A stretch of 64,000 nt of DNA from Rotaria macrura (taxonomy: Eukaryota > Rotifera > Eurotatoria > Philodinida > Philodinidae). The stretch spans positions 43,753-107,752 of the forward strand of contig OENT01000491.1 in NCBI GenBank assembly GCA_900239685.1. Reading direction: 5' to 3'. The notes under the pieces are model-generated. The model ran no database searches and had not been told where the DNA came from. It saw only the letters and a program-made list of their open reading frames with translations. Of this stretch, positions 47,698 through 61,100 are shown piece by piece. Made by a program: the position numbers and the translations under genes. Position 1 is the stretch's first letter. The number at the start of each line of letters is the position of its first letter.

Positions 47698-50266
47698 CTG
47701 AAATAACAATGAAAATGAAAATGAAAAAGAAAGGAAACAACCGAGAGTTTGCATGCTATGTCTAACTCTATCATCATATCATTATTTTATTGTGTGATAT
47801 GAGTAAACTTTTCTTTGATTTTATGAACAGGAAACAAACAAATGCCAAAATTTTAATTTTAAAAACTGGGGAAAGAGAAAAACGCACAAAAACATGTCAG
47901 TATACGTAAAAGTTTGCATGATCACTTGCATGAAAAAGCAATAATCGAAGTTGTACTTGTGTATTCCTCTCATGAGAAAGTAAATTAACGATAAAGAAGA
48001 AAATAAAAAGTGGAAAGACGTAAGTGGAACTTTCTCGTTTTCTATAATGCGGTTTTACTGCGAAATACAAATATTTTCTTGTTAGCTATGAACATTGTTG
48101 TGTGCGTCATCGATCACGACGTTAGGACTACAAAAGAGAATAGCAGAATATCAAATGACACGTAAAATATACCTATGAGTATTGAATACATCTACATGCA
48201 TCGTTTCTCAAGTTCCATTCACGTTTTTCTAGATATGAATCCATGTGAATGTAAGAGCAATAACAAAATGACATAGATGAATTTCTGCTGGACAGTTATC
48301 TAGGCTGAGAATTGTGAAGTATTATTTTGAGTGCAACAAAGTTATTGTTGAAAATAAGAACGTAAATGTATTAGAAGATATAACTTGATACTAACTGCAG
48401 GGAAAGAAGTGCCAAGACTAGATTTTCTCATATGATTGCATGCAGACGGAAAGAAAATTTGTAAACTAGCCATTAAATTGAATTCAATTCTCTGACTTTT
48501 GCTGAATTCTAGTTAACTTTCTGATGTGTGAACGGTTTATTTTTGTTGTATAATAGAAAACTTCAAATTAGTCAAAGTTGTCAAAACAGAAAATTTAAAA
48601 CAGTCAATGTAATAAGATTATGAAATACCTCTCATGCTGAGTCAGAGAGGCGTATTACTTCAAAAATCTATTTACTAATTAGAAATAAGTAGGAAACGAA
48701 CAAAACAATTCTCATAGACTAGACTAATTTTCTAAATAGTCCAAGACAAGAACATAGTCAAGGTATGTTTTTTGCTTCAAGCATGTCCTTATATTGAGAG
48801 TAGTGCCTTGTTTGTTTCAATATGTCAATCAAAAAACAGAAAACATCTGCTATTTTTCATTCAAAAGACAACTGGTATATAAATATAAATGAATCTCTTC
48901 TTCAAATCTATTTCGGCTGTTAGCGAAATAAAAACAAAAAGTTTGAAAAGAAAAAGAATCTAATATTGGGGATTACAACTAAAGCTGCGTTTAGTTATTT
49001 TAAAATAAGAAAAAAACTAGATGTAAATATATTTGTTTTTTTTTGTCTCGGGTGCTTATGGCTTGAATCTTTATACCTTAATGAAAATTATGGATTTTTC
49101 TCAATCATAATTTTCGTCACTTAATTATTACATGTTTGAACTTGAAGAATAACTATCTCACACCAATTAATAAAGAAAAAAAAACAGAAGACTACCGTAA
49201 TTTATTTTAAAACCTTTTTCTTCCTGTTATCGAACAGCAAAATATAAAAGAAATAAAAAAGAGTAACGCTTACGTCTCTAAATAATTCTAAGCCTTTTTA
49301 TTCCATAGTTATGTGTGCAGGTTTTCAATGTTTTTTTTAAACAATAGAAAACTCTATAACGATCAAACATTACTCTAAAGATAAGGCCAAAAAGTTCGTT
49401 CGTACTACACAGAGAAAGAAAAAAGAAAGAGGTCAACAAATATTATTTTTTGTTGTTCTTTTTTTTCCCCAAGATTTTTTTCTTTTTCTTTGGGTTCTCT
49501 ATTGCTTGCCTTCCAGCTTGCCTACATTCGTTTCTGTCTGTCTATTCCTCTTCCTCTTTCTTTTTCTATTTCTCTCTATGTGCTCCCTCTTTCTCAGCAT
49601 ATACACGCGCAACGCAACACGCGCTAACCAGCAGCACTGCCATATTTCCGAATTATTGTAAAGAGAAAACGATGATGATGAAAAAGCTTACAGAACAGAC
49701 AATAATGCGCGAGTGAGCAGATAGACGAGGAGGTGCATCAGCATTCCAGAGAATTTTCAAGAACAATGATTGAAGTAGAAAGAAAATAGGAAAAAGAAAA
49801 AGGAGGAATAACAAGCATGAAGATGAGTAAAGATTAGAGAATTGTCATCAAACCTGGAATGAATATTTGTTGTCCGTTGATAATGAACATGCATACATGA
49901 TTTATACAAAGTTAAAATAAATGAAATTCATATTTCTTGTTTAGTTTTTTTATAAAAATTTATATCTAAATAACAAAATATAATAACCATGTTTAAATAG
50001 CAATAATATAAATGAAAAATATATATATGTATTTATTTAGAAAAGCTACTATCAAGCAAAAAAAAACGAAGTAATGTTCAACAGAAAAAAAGAAAGAAAA
50101 CATAGTTTTACAAAAACAGAAAAAAAAACGAAGCTCTCCCTGGATTTTTTTACTACATGTGTTGTTTTCTTCTATCTGGCTAACTGCAATTATTTTCACC
50201 GGATAATCATCAGCACGGGAAATATTTACATGAACAATAACAAAGAGATTATATATATATATAAAT
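47698..50266. other. Upstream region of the SIK gene
   Basis: About 2.6 kb with no supported gene. Next to the SIK start it holds a strong pyrimidine tract that reads as an open frame but is better explained as an acceptor. A pyrimidine-rich block at 49440-49590 is followed by a GC-richer patch with CACGCGCAACGCAACACGCG near 49604. This may be the SIK promoter and 5' exon, but that is a guess. Confidence 0.4.
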
Positions 50267-53200
50267 CTATTCAGATCGATCAATACTATCAAATGGATCA
50301 CAGTGATACTGAACTATGTTAGCCATACGATATTCAACAATCGAGCGAATCAACCATTCGCTACGTAGAAATTTCAGACCTTTGTCGATACAACGATGAA
50401 ACATATTCTAAAATCAAAATAAATATCATTGAATAATACACTAGTAAAGCTTTTCTTTGTATGCAAATTGAATTAAATTCTGAGAATCTTTGGCTTTTTA
50501 ATAGACCAAAAAATTTTCAATTACAATTGTTTTTAGTTTTGACTTGTAGTTATTTTGACGAGAAGAAATTAATTAAAATGCAATTGTGATATTAAACTGA
50601 AAGCCAATGTTATTTAGTTGATTTAATCCGATCAACTTAAATGATAGGTATGATTATAATGCGCCATTTTTTAAAGCAAAGTAGGTAATAAAAACCTGTA
50701 TGTCACAACTGACATTATAAAGCATAAAGTACAAAGTATGATGAAAATCATTTTTTTCCTTGGCCTAACTCACAATTTAACAAGACACATCGGTGTTATC
50801 AATCATACTAAATTTTTTTTGTTTGCGGATTCACGAAAACGTCTTAGTGATGATAGCTTATGATTTTCATTTTTTCATCTTTATTCTTTTGATCGTAATT
50901 ATTATTTATTTTCCATGTTTACTATTGGTTAGGTGAGTAACAGGAGGAAGATTAGGAGGTTAGTTCGACGAAGTATATTGTTGCTTGTCTGTTCTTCTTC
51001 CAATAGAGACAACCAGAATCGATAGTTTTTGTTCTTTAAGTGAACATTTTCATTCGAGAAACGTGTGTTTACATGAATATGTGCCAGAAGCAGATCTCTA
51101 ACTGGTGAAATTCCCCATCTGTCACGATTTCTCATAGGACTGTAGAAAATTTTGCAGAAAGTTCAACATTTTTACGAACGGGAAACTCCCACCATGTCCT
51201 TCCTCATATGAAAAATCTTGATTGCTGTGTCAAGAAAGAAATTAATGACAGGATAAAACGTGACATTTTGAGTAAGAATCGAATCGCTCTTATTTTTGAT
51301 GATCAAAAAAAGTGTAAATGATGAGAAAAAAGAAAACATTTTAACTGATAAAATAAAGTAGATATTCTTTTTACGATCTTTTCGACGAAATCTTCATGAG
51401 GTTAATATTACTTTCGACAAGAAAAAAAGAACATTTTCCATGTTACTCTTTATTGCGTCGTTTACATCTAACGAATTCGTTATTTATAATGGTAATTCAA
51501 GTATTTTATTTCGATATAATATATGATTGATGAAGATACGCTTGGATGGCTATCGTTATACTTTTCAGTACAATGGAGTAATATTATAAACGAATCAGTA
51601 ATTAAACGGCAAAGGACTAAGTAACCTCATTCTAGTATATAAAATATTTTACTAAAATTCATTTTTTCTCTTGTCATCAAGATTTAATGAGCTCATTACA
51701 ACACAGATGAAGCCTTTATGTCAGAATATTTGATCGTCTACTATCATAACTTAATATAAAACAAAAAGAAAAATATCTAGAATAAGCTGAGCAAATTAAT
51801 CAAGCATTTTCTTGATTTAATAAACAGTGGCATTTCATTTAATATAAGCATCAAGATGTATAATAGTATTATTAAGGATAATATTCAATTTTGTCGATTT
51901 GTCGTTGTTCTTTTCAATTTAGAATCATGTACGAGAATGTTTGTCTAATGAGACACTGTCGGAACTTCTTCTCTAGAGACTTATTTAAACTAAACTACTA
52001 GCAAAAGAAACTCTCGTGACTTAAAATGACGTATTAGAATTTTTCATTTTGTTTTTATCAAATAAACAAGAACATGGAATAAAGAAAATGATCGCTACTA
52101 TTTTAACAAGTAGTAAACTATGTTTCTTTCTTACATTATTCCGTATATCTTGATCTTCAATTAATAAAAAACATTGTCTTGGAAAAACCGTGTTCGGAAA
52201 TCGATTTTGTTCCATGAAAATACCTCCAGCTAGCCATGCTAAATCACCTAATTCTGAATTTGTAAAATCTAAAAAATGTCGGCTATCACCTTTCACCATC
52301 ACTAGAAGAGAAAAACGAAATAAAATGTGATTGCGAATATTTCGATCGAAAAATAGTGTGAAATTACTTGTCAACCAAGACGAGACGCATTTGATGAATC
52401 ATACACAATCCCTGAATGATTGTCTTTTTTCCGTGCTTTCAGACGAAGACATCTTCACGTCACTTAGAAACGTAACTCAATCTCAATATACAAGTTTTAC
52501 ACGAACATGAGATTAATTGACTGAATAACTATGGTCGAACTGGTGCGGCGGTACAACCATATCATATTTATGCTCAAATTAATGTCAAAAGTCAATGTTC
52601 AACATGAACTATGGAACACATACAATTTCCTTCAATTAGAATGTCGAAATTTCTGCGAGAAAAATACTAAAAATCTAATCACTGTAAACTTTTCTAATAA
52701 TGATTCAATGAATATCGTTTTGATCGAAACGTAATTTAACATATTTGCAAGAATCAATCGGAAAATGATGAAAGAACTATGACAAATGATTGTTTTCTTA
52801 CTAAAATGATTTAGTGGTAATAATGGTCGTTTTGATAAGCGTGATCGACGTGGACCATTGTGTTTTGTTGAAAAAATATTATCACCTTCGATTTCATACT
52901 GTTCTTCATTAACAATTGTATTTTGTTCTAAGCATTCAATTATCCAACGATAGGAAAGTATAAAACGATGTTGAGCAATAGCGAAAATAACACTTTTTGT
53001 TAATGTGCATATAAGTGAATCTTTATGATCGATTTCATCAGTAATCAAATGTGTTATTGCATGATTGAAGGTTGTGTTGTTATCCAATAGAAGTAATCGA
53101 CAATTAAAAAGAAGAACAAATTTTTTGATTTGTTTCTAAATTAATGAAAACAAATTGAACACATAAAAAAATTAAATAGATCAACAATCGTACCATCTGC

Positions 53201-55757
53201 TGATGATTGAGACCACTTGTTGCGAGAACAATAGTTTCTGTTTGTGTTGTATTTGATAATATTATATTATCGTAAATTGGTTTCTGTTTTTTATCTTGAC
53301 TTTGTATTGATCGATTAAGAGAGTTGGTTCGATGTCGTTTACGAGATCCAACAGTTCGAGTTTGTTTACGAATTAAATACAGAGATGTTAGTGCAGCTTT
53401 TACTTGTTCTTTTGTTAATTCTATTGAATCATCACATGATTGAATTCGAGAGAAAGCTATAAAAATTCAATAATGAAAAAGTACAATACGTCATACAGTA
53501 GAATCTTTTTGTCGGAATCAAAATGACATGATTTTCGACTGATAATTCATAAACGAAAATCTAGTTAGTACTCTCAAACTTTTCTGCAAGGTTTCTCTTG
53601 TCTTGTAACCGACGGATTGCAACCATTAAACAAAATATGCAAGATAAACTATTAGCTAACTATAGAATAGATGGGAAATAATACAACGTATGCTCCAGCC
53701 TGTTCATATACATTTTGTTTACATCGAACCAAACAAAACAGAAGTGATAGTAATGTTTACAAAATAGAAATTAACTATAAATGCACATAGAAATTTTCAC
53801 AAAGTTCTGAAACTCGATGAAAAACACAATGAACATAAACTCTAACTGAGTAGTTCTCTCTCTAGAGAAAATTGAAGCACTTGATTCAACGTTTCGAGTA
53901 GAAGCATATTTAGTAGCATATTCTCTCCTAAGACTAGTAGTGTGAAAAGAAGAATATTAATGTTCAATTGTTCGAAATCGATCAACAAGAGCTTTTATTA
54001 AGAAATAAAAGAATAGAAAGGAACTCTATTTAACGAATCCATATAAAAAGTTGATTGCAGAAACAAATAATATGACTTAATTAACATGGATGTATGTATT
54101 CTCGTCTATTCAATATTCAAAACTTTTAACGAAGACTTTTTCACAGTTCTTACGCATAACTCCTATCTAATATTTAATTAAATAAAATGTGAAACATGTC
54201 TTCGACTAATTTTCTCTATTTTATTCATTGAACACGACTAATTTGTTCTTTTTATGTGTCAAACAGATGATGCTCTAGTTTATTAGAGACAACTGGTTGC
54301 AGGTAGAGTTTATCTGATTACTAGTTTATGAATAATCTCCAATAAATCTTCATGACAACTAGGAGTTAGTTGTTTCTAATCTTAATTACATTCATCGATG
54401 TAAATAAAACGAAACTTATCGGTAGGTTTCAAAAAAAAAACAATCATTTTGATACGCCTTCTATTTCTCATGTTTTCTTTTTGTTCTTAGAAGAGAAACG
54501 TCATTTAAAATCAAGCTATTTTAAACTTTGATATAGGTATGAAAATATTGCACAAGTTGATCTAAATAGAAATTATATTTTACCTACATCTACAAAAAAT
54601 TTTTATCGAGGTTCAGAATTTACGAAATATTTTTTCATTCAATAGAACAAAATTATTACGTAGAAAGATCTATTTACATATCTGATTGTTTAACAGTATT
54701 TCATTGTGTATCTCATGTCATTTGAAAACAATTCTCGATTACTTTCACAAGCACTGTCTCAAATGAAAAAGTAGAAAACATAACTGCATAACTTCATGAG
54801 ATTTCTATAAATGAGTCGGTTGAGAAAGAAAACAACTTTTATATTATTCATATTTTTTCTTTGTCCAATTACCTATTGAAATAATCTGTTTTTATAAAAA
54901 TCTATGTGGGTTTTATTTATAGAAGAATAATTTTCTTCAAAGTGATAATGAACTTGAATCCGCATTTATTGAACGTATTTAGCATAATCAAGTCAATATT
55001 TTGTGATAAACAACTATGGGGAAAACCATAAAAAAACGAATAAACCAGTACAAATAAAATGATTTTCTACAGAATTATTCACAATGTCGTTGAAACAAAA
55101 TACACGCTTGAGCGAAAGAGCTTTTCCAATTATACATAGTGACATTTGAATTTATTCCCTCTATGCTATCATATAAAACTAGGACAAAAACTGAACGCTA
55201 GAAAATAATATTTTTTTTTCGAATTCAAGTACTACTATTTGTATAGTCTAGATTGTTTTCTTAAAGATTAAGTTGTTGATAACAATGTTTCAAATTTAGA
55301 ATAAAACCTTTACAGAAATATTCATTCAATTTAAGAAAAAAAGTTACTATAAACTCAATGCACTTGCCAAAATCTGAAACATTTTTATGAATATTCTTTT
55401 TTTTCCTTTATTATGTATTTAATGGTATAATTGACAAGCTTGTCATGCGCATATTTTGCTTAGATCAATTAGTGTAACTCTTCAATATATCTAAGTGATA
55501 CAGGAATAGTTTCACGAGACAGAAACAATTGAAAATTTAGAAAAGAATTTTCCGAGATGACAAAGTAATATTTGCGCAGTTTTTACGTAAACTTTAGAAA
55601 AAACAACAAAGCATTGCTACCTTGCAAATTCTTAAATTAATTGAAAGAAAAGAAAAGAAAAGAAAATACCTGCTTTTTTCTTTTGCCGCTTCATATGTTG
55701 TTTCATGGATTGCCGATCATGTTGATTATTTCGATATTTTGTCATTTCATCTAGCAT
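50267..55757 (-). CDS. BRCA1-type tandem-BRCT protein, copy A
   Basis: Five exons (55670-55757, 53194-53456, 52802-53135, 52135-52301, 50267-50407) join in frame to 330 residues. The N-terminus is short and basic (QHMKRQKKKA, SRKRHRTNS), with no RING. BRCT 1 begins ETIVLATSGL and includes HAITHLITDE and TLTKSVIFAIAQHRFILSYR, then YEIEGDN and NGPRRSR. BRCT 2 includes MVKGDSRHFLDFTNSELGDL and ends FLRSEWLIRSIVEY. The order, the linker (compare [20 protein letters not shown] of BRCA1) and the Ser-Gly and Lys that contact phosphoserine all match BRCA1 repeats. The likely role is binding phosphorylated repair proteins. The ATG lies directly after ATATCTTTAG. Introns 1 and 4 are 2.2 and 1.7 kb. The paralogue lies 174 bp upstream. 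Confidence 0.8.
55645..55668. repeat. AAAAG pentanucleotide repeat
   Basis: About five AAAAG/GAAAA units directly after the donor of the first exon of BRCT copy A. Confidence 0.7.
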
Positions 55758-55931
55758 CTAAAGATATAATCAAAGATGATTTCTTTTTCGTGTGTTTTTT
55801 TTTTACATAAACAAATCTTTAATAAACAATAAGTCTTTTCTTTTCTTTGTTAACAATAACAGAAATTACAAGAAAAATTGATAATTTTAATCTGACTATA
55901 AGTAAAGAAATAAGTTCTATCATAGGTTTGT

Positions 55932-56677
55932 CTAAGGTGATATTTCATAATCATGAAACGGTTGAATACGATATTGGACGAGTGATTCGAGAAACCTATT
56001 TAAAATAAAGAATAATCACAAAATTTGTTTTTATTTTGTCTTTTGCGATCTATTTTTACCATTCCGGTGTAAGAAAATGAACACCGATGTGAATACATTC
56101 ATCATAAATGTGTTTTCGATTCGTTAAATATTCTTTTTCACAAAGGACAATACGTGTTAATTCTGTTTTTATACGTGAAAAATAAGAGTCTGTTGTATAT
56201 TTAGCACCAGATAATTTAACCAGTTCAATTAATTCATTATTATTCATCATTTCTTGACAACCGTCACATTTTAACATAATAGAAAATCTTTCAAATAGCG
56301 AACTATTCAATGAATTATGTGGACGAATACTTTGACGACTTCGTTGCATACCTTTAGATAGAGAAAAAACAAAAATCTGTAATTATTACAAATAAAAACA
56401 AGAGTAAAGTTGACAAACCATGATGATCGGATGAAAGTGTCGAATCTCCTTGAATTTCAAAAGATGCCTCAGTCATGATCTTATTCATGGCTAGGCAAGT
56501 ATCGATCCAGCGATATGTTATTATATACATATGACGTGCAACAGCTTGAATAACTTCTTTTGATAATGAGCAAACAAGTGTTTCACCTTCTTCATCAGTT
56601 ATTAAATGTGTTGTATGTTCATCAACGTGATTAGATAATTTTATATTAAATCGAGAACAAAATTCTCTTAAGCGAGC
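55932..56677 (-). CDS. BRCA1-type tandem-BRCT protein, copy B (5' exons not found)
   Basis: Three joined exons (56419-56677, 56060-56351, 55932-55995) give 204 C-terminal residues. They read LREFCSRFNIKLSN, TTHLITDEEGETLVCSLSKE, ITYRWIDTCLAMNKI, FEIQGDSTLSSDHHG (BRCT 1 and linker), then ERFSIMLKCDGCQEM, LVKLSGAKYTTDS, CIHIGVHFLTPEWFLESLV (BRCT 2). The first exon starts in phase 0 after CTTTGCAG, exactly where copy A has an intron, so an upstream exon with the first BRCT strand should exist. I could not find it between 56700 and 58190. A hAT-type element lies in that interval. It is either a gene with a distant 5' part or a 5'-truncated copy. The sequence is clearly diverged from copy A but keeps intron positions, so the duplication is old. 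Confidence 0.75.
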
Positions 56678-56765
56678 CTGCAAAGAAAGCCGTAAGATTA
56701 AGGCTTATTATGTGTTTTTTTTTAATGCAGAGTATTCAATCATGAGACGCTATTCTATTCTTAGA

Positions 56766-57367
56766 CAGGAGCAAAGCCCGAGGGTGTGCAACGAGTGTCT
56801 GGGCACACCTGTTGGAGTTTTGTCCTAGTAAAAGTTTCAATAGAAAAGATGGAACTATCGCAGTGACATGCATACTTTCATCTATCATTTTTTCCTCACA
56901 TAAAGTGTTTGTTCGAACTATTTTCAATAGTAACAATGACTATTGTAAATACCGAAAGGTAATTTTTCACGCTGGAAAGAATAAAAACAACGCTTTGAAA
57001 TAGTATTGGTGACAAACGTTTGAGCGATCTTGATTGAAGTCATGTCCATCGTGATGTTGCAAACAACTTCAATGTAGAACATGTAACTTATGTGTTTTCT
57101 AAGAACAAGCAGTGAATCAATTTCGCCGAACCATGAAAGGACCTTCTTTTCTTTTCTTTTCTAGTTTCATTGTTGAATAAAGGCTGAACTTAGCTTCATC
57201 GATTATTTCATTCCAGATAAATAATTAGAAAATGCTTTAAAAGTAACCATATGCTTTTTCTAGATTCACAATAGGCTGCTTCATTTTTCTCTTAGTTGAA
57301 TCCACGATGGCTCAGACTATTTGTGTGTTGCGCACACCCTTCAAAGAAATCCTAACTACGCCCCCTG
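56766..57367. mobile_element. 602-bp non-autonomous hAT-type transposon
   Basis: Flanked by a perfect 8-bp direct repeat TTCTTAGA (56758-56765 and 57368-57375), the target-site length typical of hAT elements. The ends are inverted and begin CAGGAGC on the left and CAGGGGGC reading in from the right. Both termini also contain AGGGTGTGC a little further in. No transposase frame is visible. Confidence 0.85.
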
Positions 57368-57375
57368 TTCTTAGA

Positions 57376-58197
57376 TACCTGTTATGATTTCGTTTTCGGA
57401 TATTATGCCAATGGTTTCTTTTTAAAAGAGAATGTTGTTGACTTTTAAGTTGTGACATAACTGTGAATTCTTTTCGCGTACAGCACGGTCTATAAATGCT
57501 TATAATAATTCAGATTTCGAGATTATTGGTCGATCTTTTGAGAAATATGATATTAAGATTGAATAGATAATACTGGATTTTACTTTAGTATTAATAAAAA
57601 GTACATTTTTCTTACCCTCTTTTAAGTGATCTAACAAACATAGCAATTTTGTGGGAACGAGAGTATTCTCAGATTGCAAAATAGAAACTGTTATAACTAA
57701 ACTAGTGTATTGCATCTCAAGCAGAACATTGCTAATAAATAATTTCGAGTTGCCTTATGATGGGCATGTTAATTTAAAGGTAAATTTTTTGTTGGCACAA
57801 GCTTTGGCTTCAGGTCATATTCAAAGAAAAAAACATTCTGATTCTCACAAAACGACTTCAAGCAAGTATAAGTTGAATGAATGATGAACGTGCTTCTGTC
57901 TCGTGTCTCTATAATTTTTGTTACGATTATATAGTTTTAATTAATGAATATTTAAATAGAACGTAGACATTGCAATCTAAATATGTCATTAAGACGTCAA
58001 TGCATGCGACTAGAACTGAATTAGATAGGATTGACATAACGAAAACTAGGCACTATACGAGGTCGTTTTCGAACTAACTCTGTCATGAACAATCAACGAT
58101 GAAAATACTTGCACCATTAGGATCTGGCATAACTTTTTGTTCTGCCCATCGATGGTTGTTTTCATAATGAAAGATTCTAGTAAAGTAACATTTATTT
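57376..58197. other. Gap between BRCT copy B and the homeobox gene
   Basis: About 0.8 kb in which 5' exons of BRCT copy B are expected but not seen. A minus-strand stretch at 58020-58190 looks protein-coding in two overlapping frames (see findings) and may be an alternative 3' end of the homeobox gene. A plus-strand ORF at 57651-57884 is not recognised. Confidence 0.4.
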
Positions 58198-61100
58198 TTA
58201 ACCAGGTTGTTGACACTGCAACAATTTAATTAAAAAATTAGAAGAATTACAAATCCTAATAGGCTTGATGTAAACATGAAAAAGTTTCATTTCGATCAAA
58301 TATAATGTATGCAATTACTTAGACTCATTCTGCTACTCGTATTTGACAAATGATAGAATGCGTAATGAAAATCGGTTCTTCATTCCTCACCAACTAGCTC
58401 TCCTGAAAATTTCGAAAATTTTTCAATTAATAATTATTCCAAAAAGAAATTTTTTTTTGACAGGAGAGGGAACGTTAGTGGATTAATGTATTGTAACACA
58501 TACCAAGTTCGAAAAAGCAAAGGCAATCAGCGCCATGACAAATGAAGAGAAATTAAAAACACTAAAAATCGATATACAGCATGGATATTCGAAAAATCCA
58601 TAGTTCATGGAGGAGTGATCAATTTTTTTTATTGAAAATCTATCTAGGACCTTAGCAAAATAATTTAAAAAAAAACAAACTATTACCATCTTGTCATCAT
58701 CAAGACAAATACTTGTTATAACCATGTTCTGACTGTTTTGAAACTTTTCATCATCTTCATTATTATCATTATTCATATAAAATTCTTGACTAGTATCACG
58801 TTTTAAACAGTTATTCGTTGTGGAAACATGATTTGATGGTCGTATAATTCTTATCGTACGATCCGATAATAATTCATCATCAGTCATCGTAGATAAACCT
58901 ATTGATGTTGATGTTGTTTGATTGACTGTCGAAGGATTACATTGAACACCAATTGAACGATAACATAAACCATTTAATAATGATAAGGATTGGTAAGCTA
59001 CAAAATTGAAGTCAATTATTTCATCTAAGATAATATATTTTTACTTTGCGAAGATATTCTACTGTTGAAATCAAAATCTGTATTATTTTCATGTACTAAT
59101 TCATTATCAATCGTATTCGATGAATGTTGTAATGTAGCTTGACGTCGTCGAAGAATTGCTCGCGCATTATTGAACCATGTTGATACTTGATCATATGTTA
59201 TACATGATTGTTTAGCTAATTCAATTTTTTCTTGATTACTTGGATATGGATGATTAGGATGTTCTCGTAACCATTTTTTTAAATAATCTATAAACATAGA
59301 CACAAGTTTAATTTCGAGATAAAGAAAATTGCTTACTTGTTAAAAATTTTTGTCTACTAGCAGAAAGTGCATTAATAAGTGTCTGATCAATTTCTTGAAT
59401 GATTGGAGAATGTTCTTGATTTATTTGCATTTCATCATCATCATCATTATCTGCAAACGATTTTTAATTAAAAAGAGAGAAGAACAAGAATATAAATATT
59501 TACCTGATTCGTAATTTCTATTTGATTCATTATCATCGTTTGGTTCTGATTGTTCGACATTATAATCGATAGAGTCATAATTAAACTTTTTAGAAGTTCC
59601 AAAATCTATGAATTATTAGTTAGGGATACTATTGATTAATTCAGATTTGCATTGAAAATATTATTTAGGTAAAGAAAGTATGTGCTATGTATACCTACGT
59701 CCGTTTTTATTTACGTGATAAAACACGTTGAAAGAAGGAAACATCTGATAGCATTTCAATGAGTCATGTTGATAGAAAACAGTATGAACACGCTTATGAT
59801 GGAAACGTTTTTTCTATGAATATTTTAATAATCATTAAATATTGGAGAATGGTTTCAGCAAAAATAAGCATCTCTTGTTCGAGATACTAATTTCCACATT
59901 TCATTTAATGATCGAGCCATCCGTTGGTTATCTTTTGACACTGAATAGTTCGAGAAATATAAACTTGTTTTCGATGAATCATACACAAGTATTCGATGCC
60001 TAATAAATTTATCAAGAACTCTAATTTCAGATCATGCTTTTCATTTCGAGCTGTTTGTTTCGGAATCAGTTCAACGAGTTAGAAACCTTCTATTTCTTGT
60101 CTTACCTCAATAAATAATATCGATCGGGTGAGAACGGAGATAGTCGTCTCCAGCTGTTTGCTTCTTAAGATTAATGGAACAATCGAGTAATATTCGAGAA
60201 AAAAGGTTATTCAATAATATTATGCTGTTGCAATTCTGAGAGAAATTTCAAATGTACAGAAAAAAAAACAACTGAACAAATATAATAGGAATTTACAGCA
60301 ATCAAGAGATAAAAGTGTTTTCGTTCTAGAGTGATTCAGGTCAAGTTCCTTTTTGATCTCAAAGTCGCAATATTTAAATACCTCCGTTTTACAAAGGAAT
60401 CTGTTTAATGTCAAGTAGACTCAGATACAACAGAATTTCCAATTTTGATGAGCAACGACTTCAAATTTCTAGAATGTCTAATGTTCTCTTTCTGATAACA
60501 ATTGTTTTCTTGTTTTTACCTGATTTTTCTTCAGCTGATGATGTTGATATGGTTGACGTACTTTGCGATTGAGATCGGATCATACTAGTGGATTCATCAA
60601 TATCATTAGTAAAACCATGATTGGGGTGCCCATTGAGTTTAATATAATGTTTTCGACATAATTCATTACGTTGTGCTGCTATAAAGCAATTAGGTAATGA
60701 ACAAATTTTACGCCAAACAACACCATCGAACTTCTTTTGTGACCCATTTTCCATTTGTATAATATCACCTTTCTTTGGATTATTAATATCTACAGATGGT
60801 GGTATGGCCGCTATTGAAAGACGATGATTTGGCTTCATTAGGGCTAGTTGTATACTAGAGTTAATTGGTACTTGTGATGGAATCATCGAAGATGGAGATT
60901 TTAGACGTCGACGTTTACGTGACGAACTTGAAAGTATAGAAGCCGATGGTACAGATAAAGTATCTTGAAAAGACTTTGTATCCGATTGATCTTCATCATG
61001 AACTTCATGATTATGGTTAGAATATACACTAAAATTAACCATAGATGGATTCTTGACGTTCATCGAATCATTTTTTTCTTTATTTTGATCAAACCCATTT

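Noticed and set aside
47698-47754. N-terminal extension of the SIK kinase (MQTLGCFLSFSFSFS)
   Set aside because: It is a translated polypyrimidine tract ending in CAG directly before the Met at 47697, that is, a splice acceptor.
49450-49716. 88-codon plus-strand ORF in the SIK upstream region
   Set aside because: It is low-complexity pyrimidine-rich DNA read as Phe/Ser/Leu, with no domain.
58483-58686. Read-through C-terminus of the homeobox protein
   Set aside because: A GTAATA donor at the exon end and the hydrophobic, Phe-rich continuation point to intron sequence, though the next exon is uncertain.
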